Below are positions 24,794-33,420 of a DNA stretch of 33,420 nt, piece after piece; position 1 is the first letter of the stretch; every line of letters begins with the position of its first letter. The position numbers were made by a program, and so were the translations under genes. The notes below the pieces were generated by a model. That model had not been told where the DNA came from, did no database searches, and worked only from the letters and a program-made list of their open reading frames with translations. This DNA is from Bacteroidota bacterium (GTDB lineage Bacteria; Bacteroidota; Bacteroidia; Chitinophagales; UBA10324): contig JAFDYS010000052.1 of NCBI GenBank assembly GCA_018267315.1, positions 1-33,420 on the forward strand. Reading direction: 5' to 3'.

Positions 24794-26101
24794 TCAAACC
24801 AGCGCGCTCTCACTTTTTGATTTTGAATGAATTTCTTTTTCAAACTGCGCTGTCATTTCCTTTTCATACCGCCGGAAAAATTCGGGATCAAAATTCGCTT
24901 CGCGCAGATGTGTTAAAACCTCATGCACCTTTCGTTGCTCACTGATCCACCGCTCGCACACTTCATGGCGGTAACGGATGCCAAGCAGGTTGAAACCCCG
25001 CACCGACAAATTCTCTTTATCATACACGATGCGAATGCATTTTTCTTCCTGCTCATTTGCCCAGAATAATGAGTCAAGCGATTGGGGAAAAACGGCGGGC
25101 ACCTGACCATAGGTTTGATATTCGACATTCAGAAACTTGGCTGAATTGAACCAGATACCCCGGTTGTAAGCAGTTCGGTTACCCAACAGATTTTGCGCCA
25201 GCACTTCGCCCTGCATTTTGCCGGTGTACCATAGCTGCTCAATGCGCATTTGTCCGGGAACAGGATTTCTGAATTCCGCACAATCGCCGGCTGCATACAC
25301 ATCCATAGCGGAGGTTTCGAAGTATTCATTAACGAGTATGCCCCGGCTGGTATCCACATCCGAGTTGCGTATAAAATCTACGTTGGGACTCACACCTGCC
25401 GTTACACCGAGAAACTCACACGGAATTTCCTCATCCTGATCTGTGACAACGGCTCGAACGCGTCCCCGATCATCTTGCAGGATATTGAACAGTTGCGTTT
25501 CCAGTTTCACTTCAATGCCGTGATGCCGAATGTGCCTTGTGATCATCTGCGACTCTTCCCATGGCAATACATTGTTCCAATAGCTTTTCTCCATCACCAG
25601 GAAGGTCACGTGAATACCCCGTGAGTGAAGCATTTCCGCCATTTCAATCCCGATCAATCCCCCGCCAACGATCACTGCACGCGATATGCCTTTGGTATTT
25701 TGTTCCATCAGTTCAAGATCTTGCATAGAGTAAAGACCCTGAGCGCCCTTGATCTTTTGAAAACTGATACCGATGTTATTGGGTTTGGAGCCCGAGGCGA
25801 TCACCAGCTTGTCGTATGAAATGCGCTCTTTATTGTTCAACCAGCACTGCTTCTTTTCAAAATCAATGTTGTCAACATGAGCGTGCACCAGGTTGATCCG
25901 GTTCTTTTTCCAGAACCAGTCTTCATAGGGTTTCGTATGCTCAAACTTCATATGTCCCATGTAGATATACATAAGTGCCGTACGGGAGAAGAAGAATTTG
26001 CTTTCGGAAGAAATAACCGTGATCTCATGACCTGAATGCTTGCGCAAATGCCGGGCGGTAGTGATACCGGTTATGCCGTTTCCGATGATGACGATGTGCA
26101 A
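24794..26101 (-). CDS. FAD-dependent NAD(P)-type oxidoreductase, TTG start
   Basis: A 435-residue pyridine nucleotide-disulfide-type flavoprotein. The FAD motif VIIGNGITGITTARHL is at residues 4-19 and the NAD(P) motif VIVGGGLIGIEMAEML is near 143-158. The FAD-closing AGDCAEF segment is near 271. It lacks the redox CxxxxC pair and resembles rubredoxin reductase, ferredoxin reductase and NirB N-terminal domains. The C-terminus is a long charged helix. Start: the frame opens at TTG 26101-26099. No in-frame ATG exists between it and the upstream stop at 26140-26138, and translation from TTG begins directly at the first Rossmann strand. It heads a two-gene operon with the membrane polyferredoxin. 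Confidence 0.85.
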   Translation of the reverse strand: MHIVIIGNGITGITTARHLRKHSGHEITVISSESKFFFSRTALMYIYMGHMKFEHTKPYEDWFWKKNRINLVHAHVDNIDFEKKQCWLNNKERISYDKLVIASGSKPNNIGISFQKIKGAQGLYSMQDLELMEQNTKGISRAVIVGGGLIGIEMAEMLHSRGIHVTFLVMEKSYWNNVLPWEESQMITRHIRHHGIEVKLETQLFNILQDDRGRVRAVVTDQDEEIPCEFLGVTAGVSPNVDFIRNSDVDTSRGILVNEYFETSAMDVYAAGDCAEFRNPVPGQMRIEQLWYTGKMQGEVLAQNLLGNRTAYNRGIWFNSAKFLNVEYQTYGQVPAVFPQSLDSLFWANEQEEKCIRIVYDKENLSVRGFNLLGIRYRHEVCERWISEQRKVHEVLTHLREANFDPEFFRRYEKEMTAQFEKEIHSKSKSESALV

Positions 26102-26205
26102 ACGAATATGTTTGGCGCTAAAGTAGAGTAGTAGCTCCTAATGTAAATGCACTCAGGGTGACTGATTTCTCACCTCACCCTTACCAGAGTGTATATTGGA
26201 AAAAG

Positions 26206-28647
26206 ATGAATAATTTTAATACGCTTATGAAGGTTGTATTCCTTTACTTCTTATTCGCCTTCGTTGAAATGTCAGAATTGTCTGCCCAACTTTCCGGAAT
26301 CTATACGGTCGGCAGCAAGCATCACATATCTGATTTCAAATCACTTCAGGAAGTTTTTGATACCCTTGAGAAATCCGGAGTAAGCGGACCAGTGACTATT
26401 AAAATGCTTCCCGAAACGTATCAGGGACTTTTCTCGCTTGGTTATGTGCCGGGGGCTAACGACCTTAATAGAATCATTATTGAGTCGTACAGCGGTGATT
26501 CCTCCAGTGTAATCCTTACCTCCAACGGCACTTCGAATGGCGGAACCGTGAGTCTTTGGGGGGCGGCATTTGTAACGATCAGAAACATTACTGTTCAAAA
26601 TCTGAACTCTATTTCCTACCTGAAGGACTGGGCAATAGACATACGCGATCCGTATTCTGTATCGGTTGAACATTGTCAGATAATTTCCACGCATGATTCC
26701 GGCGGTGACAAAGAATACAATTCAGCGCTGCATGTTTCCGGGAGTGCCTATGCAAACGATCCTAATTGCAAAGTCAGTTATTGTACAATTATCTCAAATA
26801 GGTATGGCGTCTATGTTCAGAACACGGATATTTCTATCAGTGACTGCAGGGTAATTAACAAGGCAGAGATTTCAATTACAGCGTCAGGTAACCCCGTGAG
26901 GATAAAGCAGTGTGAGACGAGTAATGCGATTTTTTCAGACAATACTTCGGGACACATTTACCTCACTCAAAACAAGATTCACGGATACCTTGATTTGGTG
27001 GGTCATTGCCACCTGGAGGGCGATTTGGTTGGAGATTCTATGAGCATTAACAATGACCTGGGATATGTGTCAGCGGACATCTACCAATGCAATTTTTACA
27101 ATACAATATCCCACTTACCCCCTAATTCGACGATTGATGAGTGTTATCTTGAAAATCTCTACCTGGCAGGAGGCGGGGAAGGACTTGATGCCACCGGTAA
27201 TATTATTGAGCAAGCGACACTCTACAACCAGTCATCGCTTCATTTTTACCGCAATCACGTTTGGGGTGATTTTAATCTCAGCAGTTCGGACTGGGAGGAT
27301 GCTGCATTTGTAAACAACATGGTAGACGGTGATGCTAATTTTATCACCTTCAATAACACCATTGCTTACAACAACTTCAACGGAGCATTCAGTTGTACAG
27401 AGTTTAACCATGTTTACAATAACAATTTCACCATTGACTTTCCATACGTCACCCTAGGGGATTACGTGCGGGATTATAACAACTACTATCCCGGCATAAA
27501 CACTTCTGAACTACATGCCTTCCACATCGATCCGATGTATGTTTCGTCTTCTGATCTTCATATTCAGAATACTGCTTTGGAAGGGTTGGACACACTATTG
27601 TTGACGGTTGATGATGATTTCGATGGTGATAAACGTGAAGGTCACAGTGCCATCGGTGCCGATGCGATTTGTTTTCCCGATTCATTTACCCCAATGGAAG
27701 ACATAACAGTTACATGCGGCGACTCTGTCTACCTGACTCCAGTTAGTTGCAGCGGCGCTACCTTTCAATGGATCGCTGTTTCAAGCGGGGATACACTTCA
27801 TATTGCCGATCCGTTAGTTAACCCGTACCAAAGTGATACCTACCTGATGAATGCCGGCGACGAGTGCGGGCATTTGCACGTTGATACAGTTCAGGTTTCC
27901 ATAATTCCGTTCCAGATTCAGGCAAGTTATTCTCCCCCGGCTTACTGCGGCATAGCAGAATTGCTCACTTCAAGTTACCTGCCTTCCTACACTTACCATT
28001 GGGAGCCGGTTAATTATGTGAGTGCCCCGGCATCTTACATAACCTATGCTGCAGCGTCTGATACGGTCGTTTATAAGGTGACTGCTGAAAATTCCATGTG
28101 CGGTGTCAGCGAGGATTCACTTACGGTACCAATCACCAATACTGTATCTGCTTCATTCAATGTTGATGTATATTCCAATGCTGCGTTGTTTCATAACACG
28201 TCCACATTTCCTGCCTGGTACGTATGGGATTTCGGTGATGGCACGCAATCACTTGAGCTGAATCCAACGCATTATTATTCGCAATACACCTGGTACTATG
28301 TTACGCTCACGGTAACCAACAGTTGCGGAGAATCGGATACGGTTTCGGAGTGGGTAAACTACAATAGCGGAATTGCTGAGGAAGGAACGGATTCACGAAT
28401 CAGTATCAGTGGCAACCCAAATCCATTCATTGATCAGTTAGCACTCATCATCAAAAATGATGAACAATGCGACGGAACGGTGCGGCTTCTCACCATGTAT
28501 GGACAAGAAGTTCATGTATTTACCATTGAATCAATGAAAGAACAGCGCTTTGACATAGCTGCCTACAATCTGGAATCCGGAGTTTATGTGGTTCTGCTAA
28601 AATTGAATGATGGAAAGAGTTTGCTGAAGAGAATAGTTAAGCAGTGA
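26206..28647 (+). CDS. secreted beta-helix/PKD protein with T9SS type A C-terminal domain
   Basis: About 813 residues from ATG 26206, where MNNFNTLMKVVFLYFLFAF forms a signal peptide; the GTG at 26158 is in frame but would place 16 unrelated residues before it. Residues about 30-480 look like a right-handed parallel beta-helix, with repeated short strands such as ITVQNLNSISYL, VEHCQIIS, VSYCTIISNRYGVY. An Ig-like part and then a PKD domain (WYVWDFGDGTQSLELNPTH) follow. It ends in a type A sorting domain: ISISGNPNPFIDQLAL, then SGVYVVLLKLNDGKSLLKRI. The beta-helix could bind or cleave polysaccharide, but no catalytic residues can be named. Its stop abuts the stop of the ABC-F gene. Confidence 0.87.
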   Translation: MNNFNTLMKVVFLYFLFAFVEMSELSAQLSGIYTVGSKHHISDFKSLQEVFDTLEKSGVSGPVTIKMLPETYQGLFSLGYVPGANDLNRIIIESYSGDSSSVILTSNGTSNGGTVSLWGAAFVTIRNITVQNLNSISYLKDWAIDIRDPYSVSVEHCQIISTHDSGGDKEYNSALHVSGSAYANDPNCKVSYCTIISNRYGVYVQNTDISISDCRVINKAEISITASGNPVRIKQCETSNAIFSDNTSGHIYLTQNKIHGYLDLVGHCHLEGDLVGDSMSINNDLGYVSADIYQCNFYNTISHLPPNSTIDECYLENLYLAGGGEGLDATGNIIEQATLYNQSSLHFYRNHVWGDFNLSSSDWEDAAFVNNMVDGDANFITFNNTIAYNNFNGAFSCTEFNHVYNNNFTIDFPYVTLGDYVRDYNNYYPGINTSELHAFHIDPMYVSSSDLHIQNTALEGLDTLLLTVDDDFDGDKREGHSAIGADAICFPDSFTPMEDITVTCGDSVYLTPVSCSGATFQWIAVSSGDTLHIADPLVNPYQSDTYLMNAGDECGHLHVDTVQVSIIPFQIQASYSPPAYCGIAELLTSSYLPSYTYHWEPVNYVSAPASYITYAAASDTVVYKVTAENSMCGVSEDSLTVPITNTVSASFNVDVYSNAALFHNTSTFPAWYVWDFGDGTQSLELNPTHYYSQYTWYYVTLTVTNSCGESDTVSEWVNYNSGIAEEGTDSRISISGNPNPFIDQLALIIKNDEQCDGTVRLLTMYGQEVHVFTIESMKEQRFDIAAYNLESGVYVVLLKLNDGKSLLKRIVKQ

Positions 28648-30588
28648 TCACGCTTTCTGTTTTTCCATCTTCTCAGTGAGCTCGCCCCAGAGATTCATTT
28701 CTTCTTCTAACTGTTGCTTGTACCTCTCGTAGTGAGAATAGATTTCCTTGGATTCACTTTCCGAAAGCAACTCGGGTTTGGAAAGTCGAAACTCGACATG
28801 TGAGATGGTGGACTCGAGTTCAGCTATTTTCTTTTCCGATTCTTTCACCTGCCGTTCCAGTTTTTTCAGCTCTTTCTGCTTTTGCTTTTCCTGTTCGTCA
28901 TTGCGACCCCGATTTTTATCGGGTGAAGCAATCTCCACGATCTTTGAAGTCTTCTTCAACTCAATCTCACGGAACGATTCTGCTTTTTGTGCCGCGAGAA
29001 ATTCATACACGCCGCCGAGGTGTTCCTTCACCGCATGATTGCGGAAATAGTAAATCTTGTTCACCAATCCATCGAGAAAATCGCGGTCGTGCGATACGAG
29101 AATGAGGGTGCCCTGGTATTCCTTTAACGCTTCCTTCAAAACATCTTTCGAGCGCATGTCGAGGTGATTGGTCGGCTCGTCGAGGATGAGCACATTCACG
29201 GGTTCAAGCAGGAGTTTCGCCAGAGCAAGGCGTGACTTTTCCCCACCGCTCAGCACTTTCGTTTTCTTATAGATGTCATCACCCCGGAAAAGGAAAGCAC
29301 CGAGCAAACCCCGAACGCGGGTGCGCATGTCATAAGGGGCGATCTTATCAATGGTGTCGAAAACGGTTTCATCGGTATTCAACCGGTCCGCCTGATGCTG
29401 CGCATAGAAGCCGAGTTTCACATTGTGTCCGATGGTGATGGTACCAGCCGTGGCAGGTTCTTCTCCCACGAGCATCTTCACCATCGTGGTTTTTCCTTCG
29501 CCGTTTCTTCCTACAAATGCCACACGGTCGCCGCGCAGGATCTGGAAGGTTACATCACTCAGGATATTCTTTTCTCCGTAATTCTTGCGAACCTGCTTCG
29601 ATTCAAACACCAGGTGTCCGCTTCGTTCCGCTTCCGGAAACCGGAACCGTATAGACGAATTGTCCTCATCTTCCACATCAATCCGTTCCGTACGATCCAA
29701 CTGCTTGATGAGTGACTGCGCAAACTTGGCTTTGTTGGCCTTGTAACGGAATTTTTCAATGAGCATTTCCGTCTGGCGAATCTGGTTGTCCTGATTCTTT
29801 TTCTGATTGAGCAGGTGATCTCGGCGCTCTTTGCGTAGCGTCACATACTTTGAATAGGAGCAGGGGTAGTCATCAATGGTGTGATTCACGATTTCAATCG
29901 TGCGCGAAGTAACGCGGTCGAGAAAGGCGCGGTCGTGTGAAACCATCACCACGGCGCCTTCATAATCCTGCAAAAACTCTTCAAGCCAGATGATGGCTTC
30001 AATGTCGAGGTGATTCGTGGGCTCATCAAGCAGCAGGAGATCCGGTTTCTGAAGGAGAAGTTTTGCGAGCTCAATCCGCATCTGCCATCCGCCGCTGAAT
30101 TCACTTACACTGCGGTTAAAATCAGTTCGCTCAAAGCCCAGACCCACCAGGATTTTCTCCATCTGCTCCTGCAGCGTATTGAGCCCGAGAATTTCGAGAT
30201 GATGCCCCAGATCATTCCAGTCATTAAGCAGATCGAGATATTCCTGTGAAGAAGGATCGGAGTGATTGGTTACCTGTTCCGTCAGTTCCTCATAATGTTT
30301 CTCTTTCGCTTTGATTTCTTTGAAAGCGGTTTCCGCTTCCTGGATCACGGTACTCTTTCCGCGGAAGACAATATCCTGGGAGAGGTACCCGGTGGTGAAT
30401 TCCTTGGGGAAGGAAATGTCGCCGCCATCGGGACGGTTCATCCCGGCCAGAATTTTCAGCAACGTGGATTTTCCGGCGCCGTTTTTCCCAACCAGTCCGA
30501 TGCGATCGCGCGGATTGATGAGGAAGGTCACTTCCTCAAACAGCGGATTGCCGGCATGAACGACGGAAAGGTTGTTGATGTAAATCAT
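28648..30588 (-). CDS. ABC-F family ATP-binding protein
   Basis: A 646-residue soluble protein with two ABC ATPase domains in tandem. The first has Walker A GKNGAGKST (34-42), signature SGGWQMR (165-171) and Walker B LLLLDEPTNHLD (184-195). The second has GRNGEGKTT, SGGEKSRLAL and LILDEPTNHLD. A helical linker between domains (YSKYVTLRKERRD) and a long C-terminal coiled coil (about 540-646, KQKELKKLERQVKESEKKI) match the Uup/YdiF branch. ABC-F proteins act on ribosomes and remodel translation; antibiotic protection is possible in some but not indicated here. It may be co-transcribed with the upstream acyl-CoA synthetase gene, though it also has a promoter-like element. Confidence 0.93.
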   Translation of the reverse strand: MIYINNLSVVHAGNPLFEEVTFLINPRDRIGLVGKNGAGKSTLLKILAGMNRPDGGDISFPKEFTTGYLSQDIVFRGKSTVIQEAETAFKEIKAKEKHYEELTEQVTNHSDPSSQEYLDLLNDWNDLGHHLEILGLNTLQEQMEKILVGLGFERTDFNRSVSEFSGGWQMRIELAKLLLQKPDLLLLDEPTNHLDIEAIIWLEEFLQDYEGAVVMVSHDRAFLDRVTSRTIEIVNHTIDDYPCSYSKYVTLRKERRDHLLNQKKNQDNQIRQTEMLIEKFRYKANKAKFAQSLIKQLDRTERIDVEDEDNSSIRFRFPEAERSGHLVFESKQVRKNYGEKNILSDVTFQILRGDRVAFVGRNGEGKTTMVKMLVGEEPATAGTITIGHNVKLGFYAQHQADRLNTDETVFDTIDKIAPYDMRTRVRGLLGAFLFRGDDIYKKTKVLSGGEKSRLALAKLLLEPVNVLILDEPTNHLDMRSKDVLKEALKEYQGTLILVSHDRDFLDGLVNKIYYFRNHAVKEHLGGVYEFLAAQKAESFREIELKKTSKIVEIASPDKNRGRNDEQEKQKQKELKKLERQVKESEKKIAELESTISHVEFRLSKPELLSESESKEIYSHYERYKQQLEEEMNLWGELTEKMEKQKA

Positions 30589-30596
30589 TGCGGTCG

Positions 30597-30604
30597 CAAA
30601 AATA
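30597..30604 (-). promoter_or_regulatory. candidate -7 element (TATTTTTG) just before the ABC-F start
   Basis: TATTTTTG on the minus strand fits TAnnTTTG but lies only 8 bases before the ATG, so the transcript would be almost leaderless. No -33 TTG is visible. It may be a chance match in the 27-base intergenic gap. Confidence 0.25.
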
Positions 30605-30615
30605 CACGGAGAAGA

Positions 30616-32100
30616 TCAGCTAATAACGGACTGTCTTCTGAGTTCCTCTTTCAGAATTTTCCCCATGTGGTTTTTAGGCAGCACCGGAAAAAATTCGACC
30701 TGCCTTGGTTTCTTGTAGGAGGCCAAGTGCTTTTTGCAATGATTCATTATTTGCTCCGGGGATGTGGCTTCGTCATTCAGTACCACACAAGCTTTGATCA
30801 CTTCACCAAATTCATCATCGGGGATTCCAATTACCGCGCATTCTTTTACCTGCGGCATGCTCTCGATCACTTCTTCCACTTCATGGGGGAATATGAGTAT
30901 GCCACCTGATTTGATCACATCCTTTTTCCTTGAATGGATAAACACGCGCCCCTCATCATCCACTTTACCGATGTCACCGGTGAGAAACCATCCATCATAA
31001 AATGATCGGGCTGTGGCTTCGGCGTTTTGCCAGTAACCTGAAAACACATTGGGACCGCGCACTGCTATTTCACCCGATTCTCCCGGTGAGCACTCCTGGA
31101 GTTCATCATCCAGAATTTTAACTTCTACACCGGGCAATGGGAATCCGACACTGCCGGGAATACGATTTCCATTTATCGTGTTCGAGAAGTTCATCAATGT
31201 TTCTGTCATACCGGCCCGTTCCAGTATTTCAAAACCGAATCGTTGCCTGAAGCGCTGAAACAAATCTTTGGTTAGCGGCGCCGAACCGCTGATGAACAGG
31301 CGCATGGAAGAAAGGTCTGAAACGATGCCACATTCAGCCATTCTGAAATACATGGTGGGCACCCCCATGAACAGTGTGATATGCTTTTCAGAAATAGTAT
31401 AGAGAGCATCGGCCGCTTCAAACTTTTTCCTGAGGATAATCTTATTCCCGACCAACAATGACCCGAGCAGAGCAATGAGCAACCCATGCACATGATAAAG
31501 AGGAAGCGTATGCAGCAACACATCCCGCTCTGTCCACTCCCATATCTTTTCCAGCGCGTCAAGGTTGGTGATGATATTCCGGTGAGAGAGTGCAGCGCCT
31601 TTGGGTTTTCCTGTGGTGCCGCTGGTATAAAAGATGGCGACCCTATCATCGGCTTCCAACTTTTCTCTGCTCTCCTGGGCAACTTGATGCCATGCATCCA
31701 TGTCCTTCAATTCCTCAATCAGAATAATTTCTTTTAGGCAGGGTAACTGCGATTTGATCGCATCAATAAAAGCTGCATGTTCAGAATCAGTGACTACGGC
31801 TTTAGCTCCCGAGTCTGACAGCATGTGCAGAAGTTCATGCTCTCTGAACTGCGGATTCACCGGGATTACGATGCTGCCATTCCGCAAAATGCCGAGAAAA
31901 GAAATGACGAGTGAGATGGACGACGGTGTAAAAAGAGCAACGCGGTCACCTTTGATTATTTGCTTTGACCGAAGAAAGCAGGCGAATGAATTCCTGCTTT
32001 TATGTAATTCGTTAAACGTGATTTGCCGGCCTTCAAATTCTATAGCTACCTGATGTGGATGCTCACGCATGGTTTGCGTGAGATTCGAATCAATGTCCAT
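30616..32100 (-). CDS. acyl-CoA synthetase, MatB/ACSF3-like
   Basis: A 494-residue ANL-superfamily enzyme. The AMP-binding motif YTSGTTGKPKG is at 158-168, followed by LHTLPLYHVHGLLIALLGSL, MRLFISGSAPL, ILERAGMTETLMNFSNT and VGFPLPGVEVKI. These segments read like malonyl-CoA synthetase (MatB, human ACSF3), which makes malonyl-CoA from malonate, CoA and ATP. The hinge region (FLTGDIGKVDDEGRVFIHSR) and the C-terminal catalytic lysine (in NHMGKILKEELR) are present. The usual ERYGMTET has A in place of Y. Another short acyl substrate is possible. It starts 3 bases after the aldehyde dehydrogenase stop, and so is almost certainly in one operon with it. Confidence 0.85.
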   Translation of the reverse strand: MDIDSNLTQTMREHPHQVAIEFEGRQITFNELHKSRNSFACFLRSKQIIKGDRVALFTPSSISLVISFLGILRNGSIVIPVNPQFREHELLHMLSDSGAKAVVTDSEHAAFIDAIKSQLPCLKEIILIEELKDMDAWHQVAQESREKLEADDRVAIFYTSGTTGKPKGAALSHRNIITNLDALEKIWEWTERDVLLHTLPLYHVHGLLIALLGSLLVGNKIILRKKFEAADALYTISEKHITLFMGVPTMYFRMAECGIVSDLSSMRLFISGSAPLTKDLFQRFRQRFGFEILERAGMTETLMNFSNTINGNRIPGSVGFPLPGVEVKILDDELQECSPGESGEIAVRGPNVFSGYWQNAEATARSFYDGWFLTGDIGKVDDEGRVFIHSRKKDVIKSGGILIFPHEVEEVIESMPQVKECAVIGIPDDEFGEVIKACVVLNDEATSPEQIMNHCKKHLASYKKPRQVEFFPVLPKNHMGKILKEELRRQSVIS

Positions 32101-32103
32101 TTT

Positions 32104-33420
32104 TCAGATGTCAAACTTAATACCCTGCGCCAGGGGCAATGAGTCACCGTAGTTGATGGTATTGGTCTGCCGGCGCATGTATTGCTTCCACGAATCGCTG
32201 CCGGATTCCCTGCCGCCACCGGTTTCTTTTTCTCCACCGAATGCGCCTCCGATTTCAGCACCGCTCGTACCGATATTGACATTCGCAATACCGCAATCGC
32301 TGCCTGCTACCGATAAAAAGGTTTCCATCTCCTTCATGTTTTCGGTAAAAATGGCCGAGGACAATCCCTGCGGCACCTCGTTATGCAGTTGAACCGCTTC
32401 TTCTACATTACGGTACTTCATCAGGTAAAGAATAGGAGCGAAGGTTTCATGTTTCACGATGGGCGTATTACCATTCACTTCAATAATGCAGGGTGAAACA
32501 TAGCAACCGGTTTCATACCCTTCACCGCTGTGTACTTGGCCGCCAATCAGCACGTTACCTCCTTCGGATTTCGCCTGTTCAATGGCCTTTGTGAAATCTT
32601 TCACGGCGCCCTGGTCAATCAGCGGCCCTACATGATTGGTTGCATCAAGCGGATCCCCGATGTTTAATTGAGAGTAAATTTTCACCAGTTTGTTTTTCAC
32701 TTCATCATACACGCTTTCATGAATAACGAGTCGCCGGGTGGTGGTGCAGCGTTGTCCGGCTGTTCCCACTGCGCCAAACGTGACGGCCCGAATAGCCAGA
32801 TCAAGGTTGGCATGTTTTGAAATGATGATGGCATTGTTACCGCCTAGTTCCAGGATGCTTCTGCCAAGGCGTGCGGCCACTTTTTCAGCCACGCGTATGC
32901 CCACCCGGGTTGAACCCGTAGCGGAAACAAGCGGAATGCGTTTGTCTTCCAGCATCACATCACCCACCGCTTTGGAACTTCCCGCCATAAGATTTACAAC
33001 CCCTTCAGGTACCTGATTCTTTTTGAGAATGGGTTCAATGATCTGATGCGTTGCCACGGCGCACAGCATCACCTTGGATGACGGCTTCCAAACCACCACA
33101 TCACCGCAGACGAGTGCGAGCATCGTGTTCCAGCTCCATACTGCCACCGGGAAATTAAATGCAGTGATCACACCAACAATTCCCAGCGGATGCCATTGTT
33201 CATACATCCTGTGGTTGGGTCGCTCACTGTGCATGGTAAGTCCGTATAACTGGCGTGAAAGTCCGACAGCAAAGTCGCAGATGTCAATCATCTCCTGCAC
33301 TTCACCCAAACCTTCCTGCAAACTCTTGCCCATTTCATAGCTAACCAATTGGCCCAATGCGGGTTTTGCTTCCCGGAGGGCTTCGCCCAATTGGCGAACA
33401 ATTTCACCGCGCTTCGGAGC
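32104..33420 (-). CDS. aldehyde dehydrogenase, ALDH7-like, 5' end off window
   Basis: 438 residues are visible; the N-terminus lies beyond the window end. The frame remains open to position 33420, where it reads [18 protein letters not shown], so the apparent start at 33390 is an internal Leu codon (TTG). The sequence matches the ALDH7 family (alpha-aminoadipic semialdehyde dehydrogenase type). It has the NAD-binding [17 protein letters not shown] and WKPSSKV, the general base in LELGGNNAI, and the catalytic cysteine in [11 protein letters not shown]. It ends with [20 protein letters not shown], characteristic of this group. ALDH7 enzymes oxidise aminoadipate semialdehyde (lysine catabolism) or related aldehydes; the substrate here is not certain. 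Confidence 0.93.
   Translation of the reverse strand, partial: APKRGEIVRQLGEALREAKPALGQLVSYEMGKSLQEGLGEVQEMIDICDFAVGLSRQLYGLTMHSERPNHRMYEQWHPLGIVGVITAFNFPVAVWSWNTMLALVCGDVVVWKPSSKVMLCAVATHQIIEPILKKNQVPEGVVNLMAGSSKAVGDVMLEDKRIPLVSATGSTRVGIRVAEKVAARLGRSILELGGNNAIIISKHANLDLAIRAVTFGAVGTAGQRCTTTRRLVIHESVYDEVKNKLVKIYSQLNIGDPLDATNHVGPLIDQGAVKDFTKAIEQAKSEGGNVLIGGQVHSGEGYETGCYVSPCIIEVNGNTPIVKHETFAPILYLMKYRNVEEAVQLHNEVPQGLSSAIFTENMKEMETFLSVAGSDCGIANVNIGTSGAEIGGAFGGEKETGGGRESGSDSWKQYMRRQTNTINYGDSLPLAQGIKFDI

Noticed and set aside
26158..26206. GTG start for the beta-helix protein
   Set aside because: The extension of 16 residues would precede the signal peptide with unrelated sequence.
33388..33390. 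Start of the aldehyde dehydrogenase at TTG 33390
   Set aside because: The frame stays open to the window end with family-like residues, so the true start lies outside.
1..33420. CRISPR arrays, tRNA or rRNA genes, insertion sequences, phage or defence islands
   Set aside because: I found no repeat-spacer array, tRNA cloverleaf, transposase or recognisable defence gene in the window.

Overview
The window most likely comes from a chromosome of a member of the Bacteroidota, probably of the Chitinophagia/Sphingobacteriia/Saprospiria type. Three large secreted proteins carry type IX secretion (T9SS) C-terminal sorting domains. The succinate dehydrogenase has the single-polypeptide cytochrome b558 anchor. 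Several genes are preceded by TAnnTTTG, the -7 element of the Bacteroidota housekeeping promoter. I see no tRNA, rRNA, CRISPR array, phage gene or transposase. Genus cannot be decided from the sequence alone.

Layout. Positions 1-504 hold a DtxR/MntR-type metalloregulator on the minus strand, cut by the window start, with a perfect 16-bp palindromic operator at its promoter. Positions 637-2054 hold two overlapping genes for unrecognised membrane proteins, and a DUF721/DciA-like gene ends against them. Positions 2467-6008 are the sdhC-sdhA-sdhB operon. Next come a large T9SS type B cargo protein, riboflavin synthase (ribE), a YkgJ-type cysteine-cluster protein, a strong REP-like hairpin and a secreted GH43-like glycosidase with a carbohydrate-binding tail. 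Positions 12040-15958 hold a small HTH protein, a repeat-rich intergenic stretch, a T9SS-sorted phosphoesterase, an intergenic stretch with alternative hairpins and a small membrane protein. Then come a membrane-anchored pentapeptide-repeat protein and a minus-strand operon of GH106-like enzyme, GH28 enzyme and surface-type lipoprotein. A divergent Tat-exported GH37 (trehalase-like) enzyme follows. Positions 23225-26101 hold a two-gene redox module (FAD oxidoreductase plus membrane polyferredoxin). The rest is a T9SS beta-helix/PKD protein, an ABC-F ATPase, a MatB/ACSF3-like acyl-CoA synthetase and an ALDH7-like aldehyde dehydrogenase that runs off the window end.

How the genes fit together. 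Core metabolism (complex II, riboflavin) is interleaved with secreted carbohydrate- and phosphate-scavenging proteins. The GH43, GH28, GH106 and GH37-like enzymes suggest use of plant or algal polysaccharide rich in rhamnose, uronic acid or arabinose, but no SusC/SusD pair is present. The ALDH, acyl-CoA synthetase and ABC-F genes are tightly packed on one strand and may be co-transcribed.

I do not see a defence island or an obviously new multi-gene machine. The least explained parts are the structured intergenic DNA around the phosphoesterase gene (duplicated 110-bp segment, Z-DNA-prone tracts with a tiny open frame, two sets of mutually exclusive hairpins), the lipoprotein in the pectinase-type operon, the divergent GH37 enzyme, and the flavoprotein-polyferredoxin pair.
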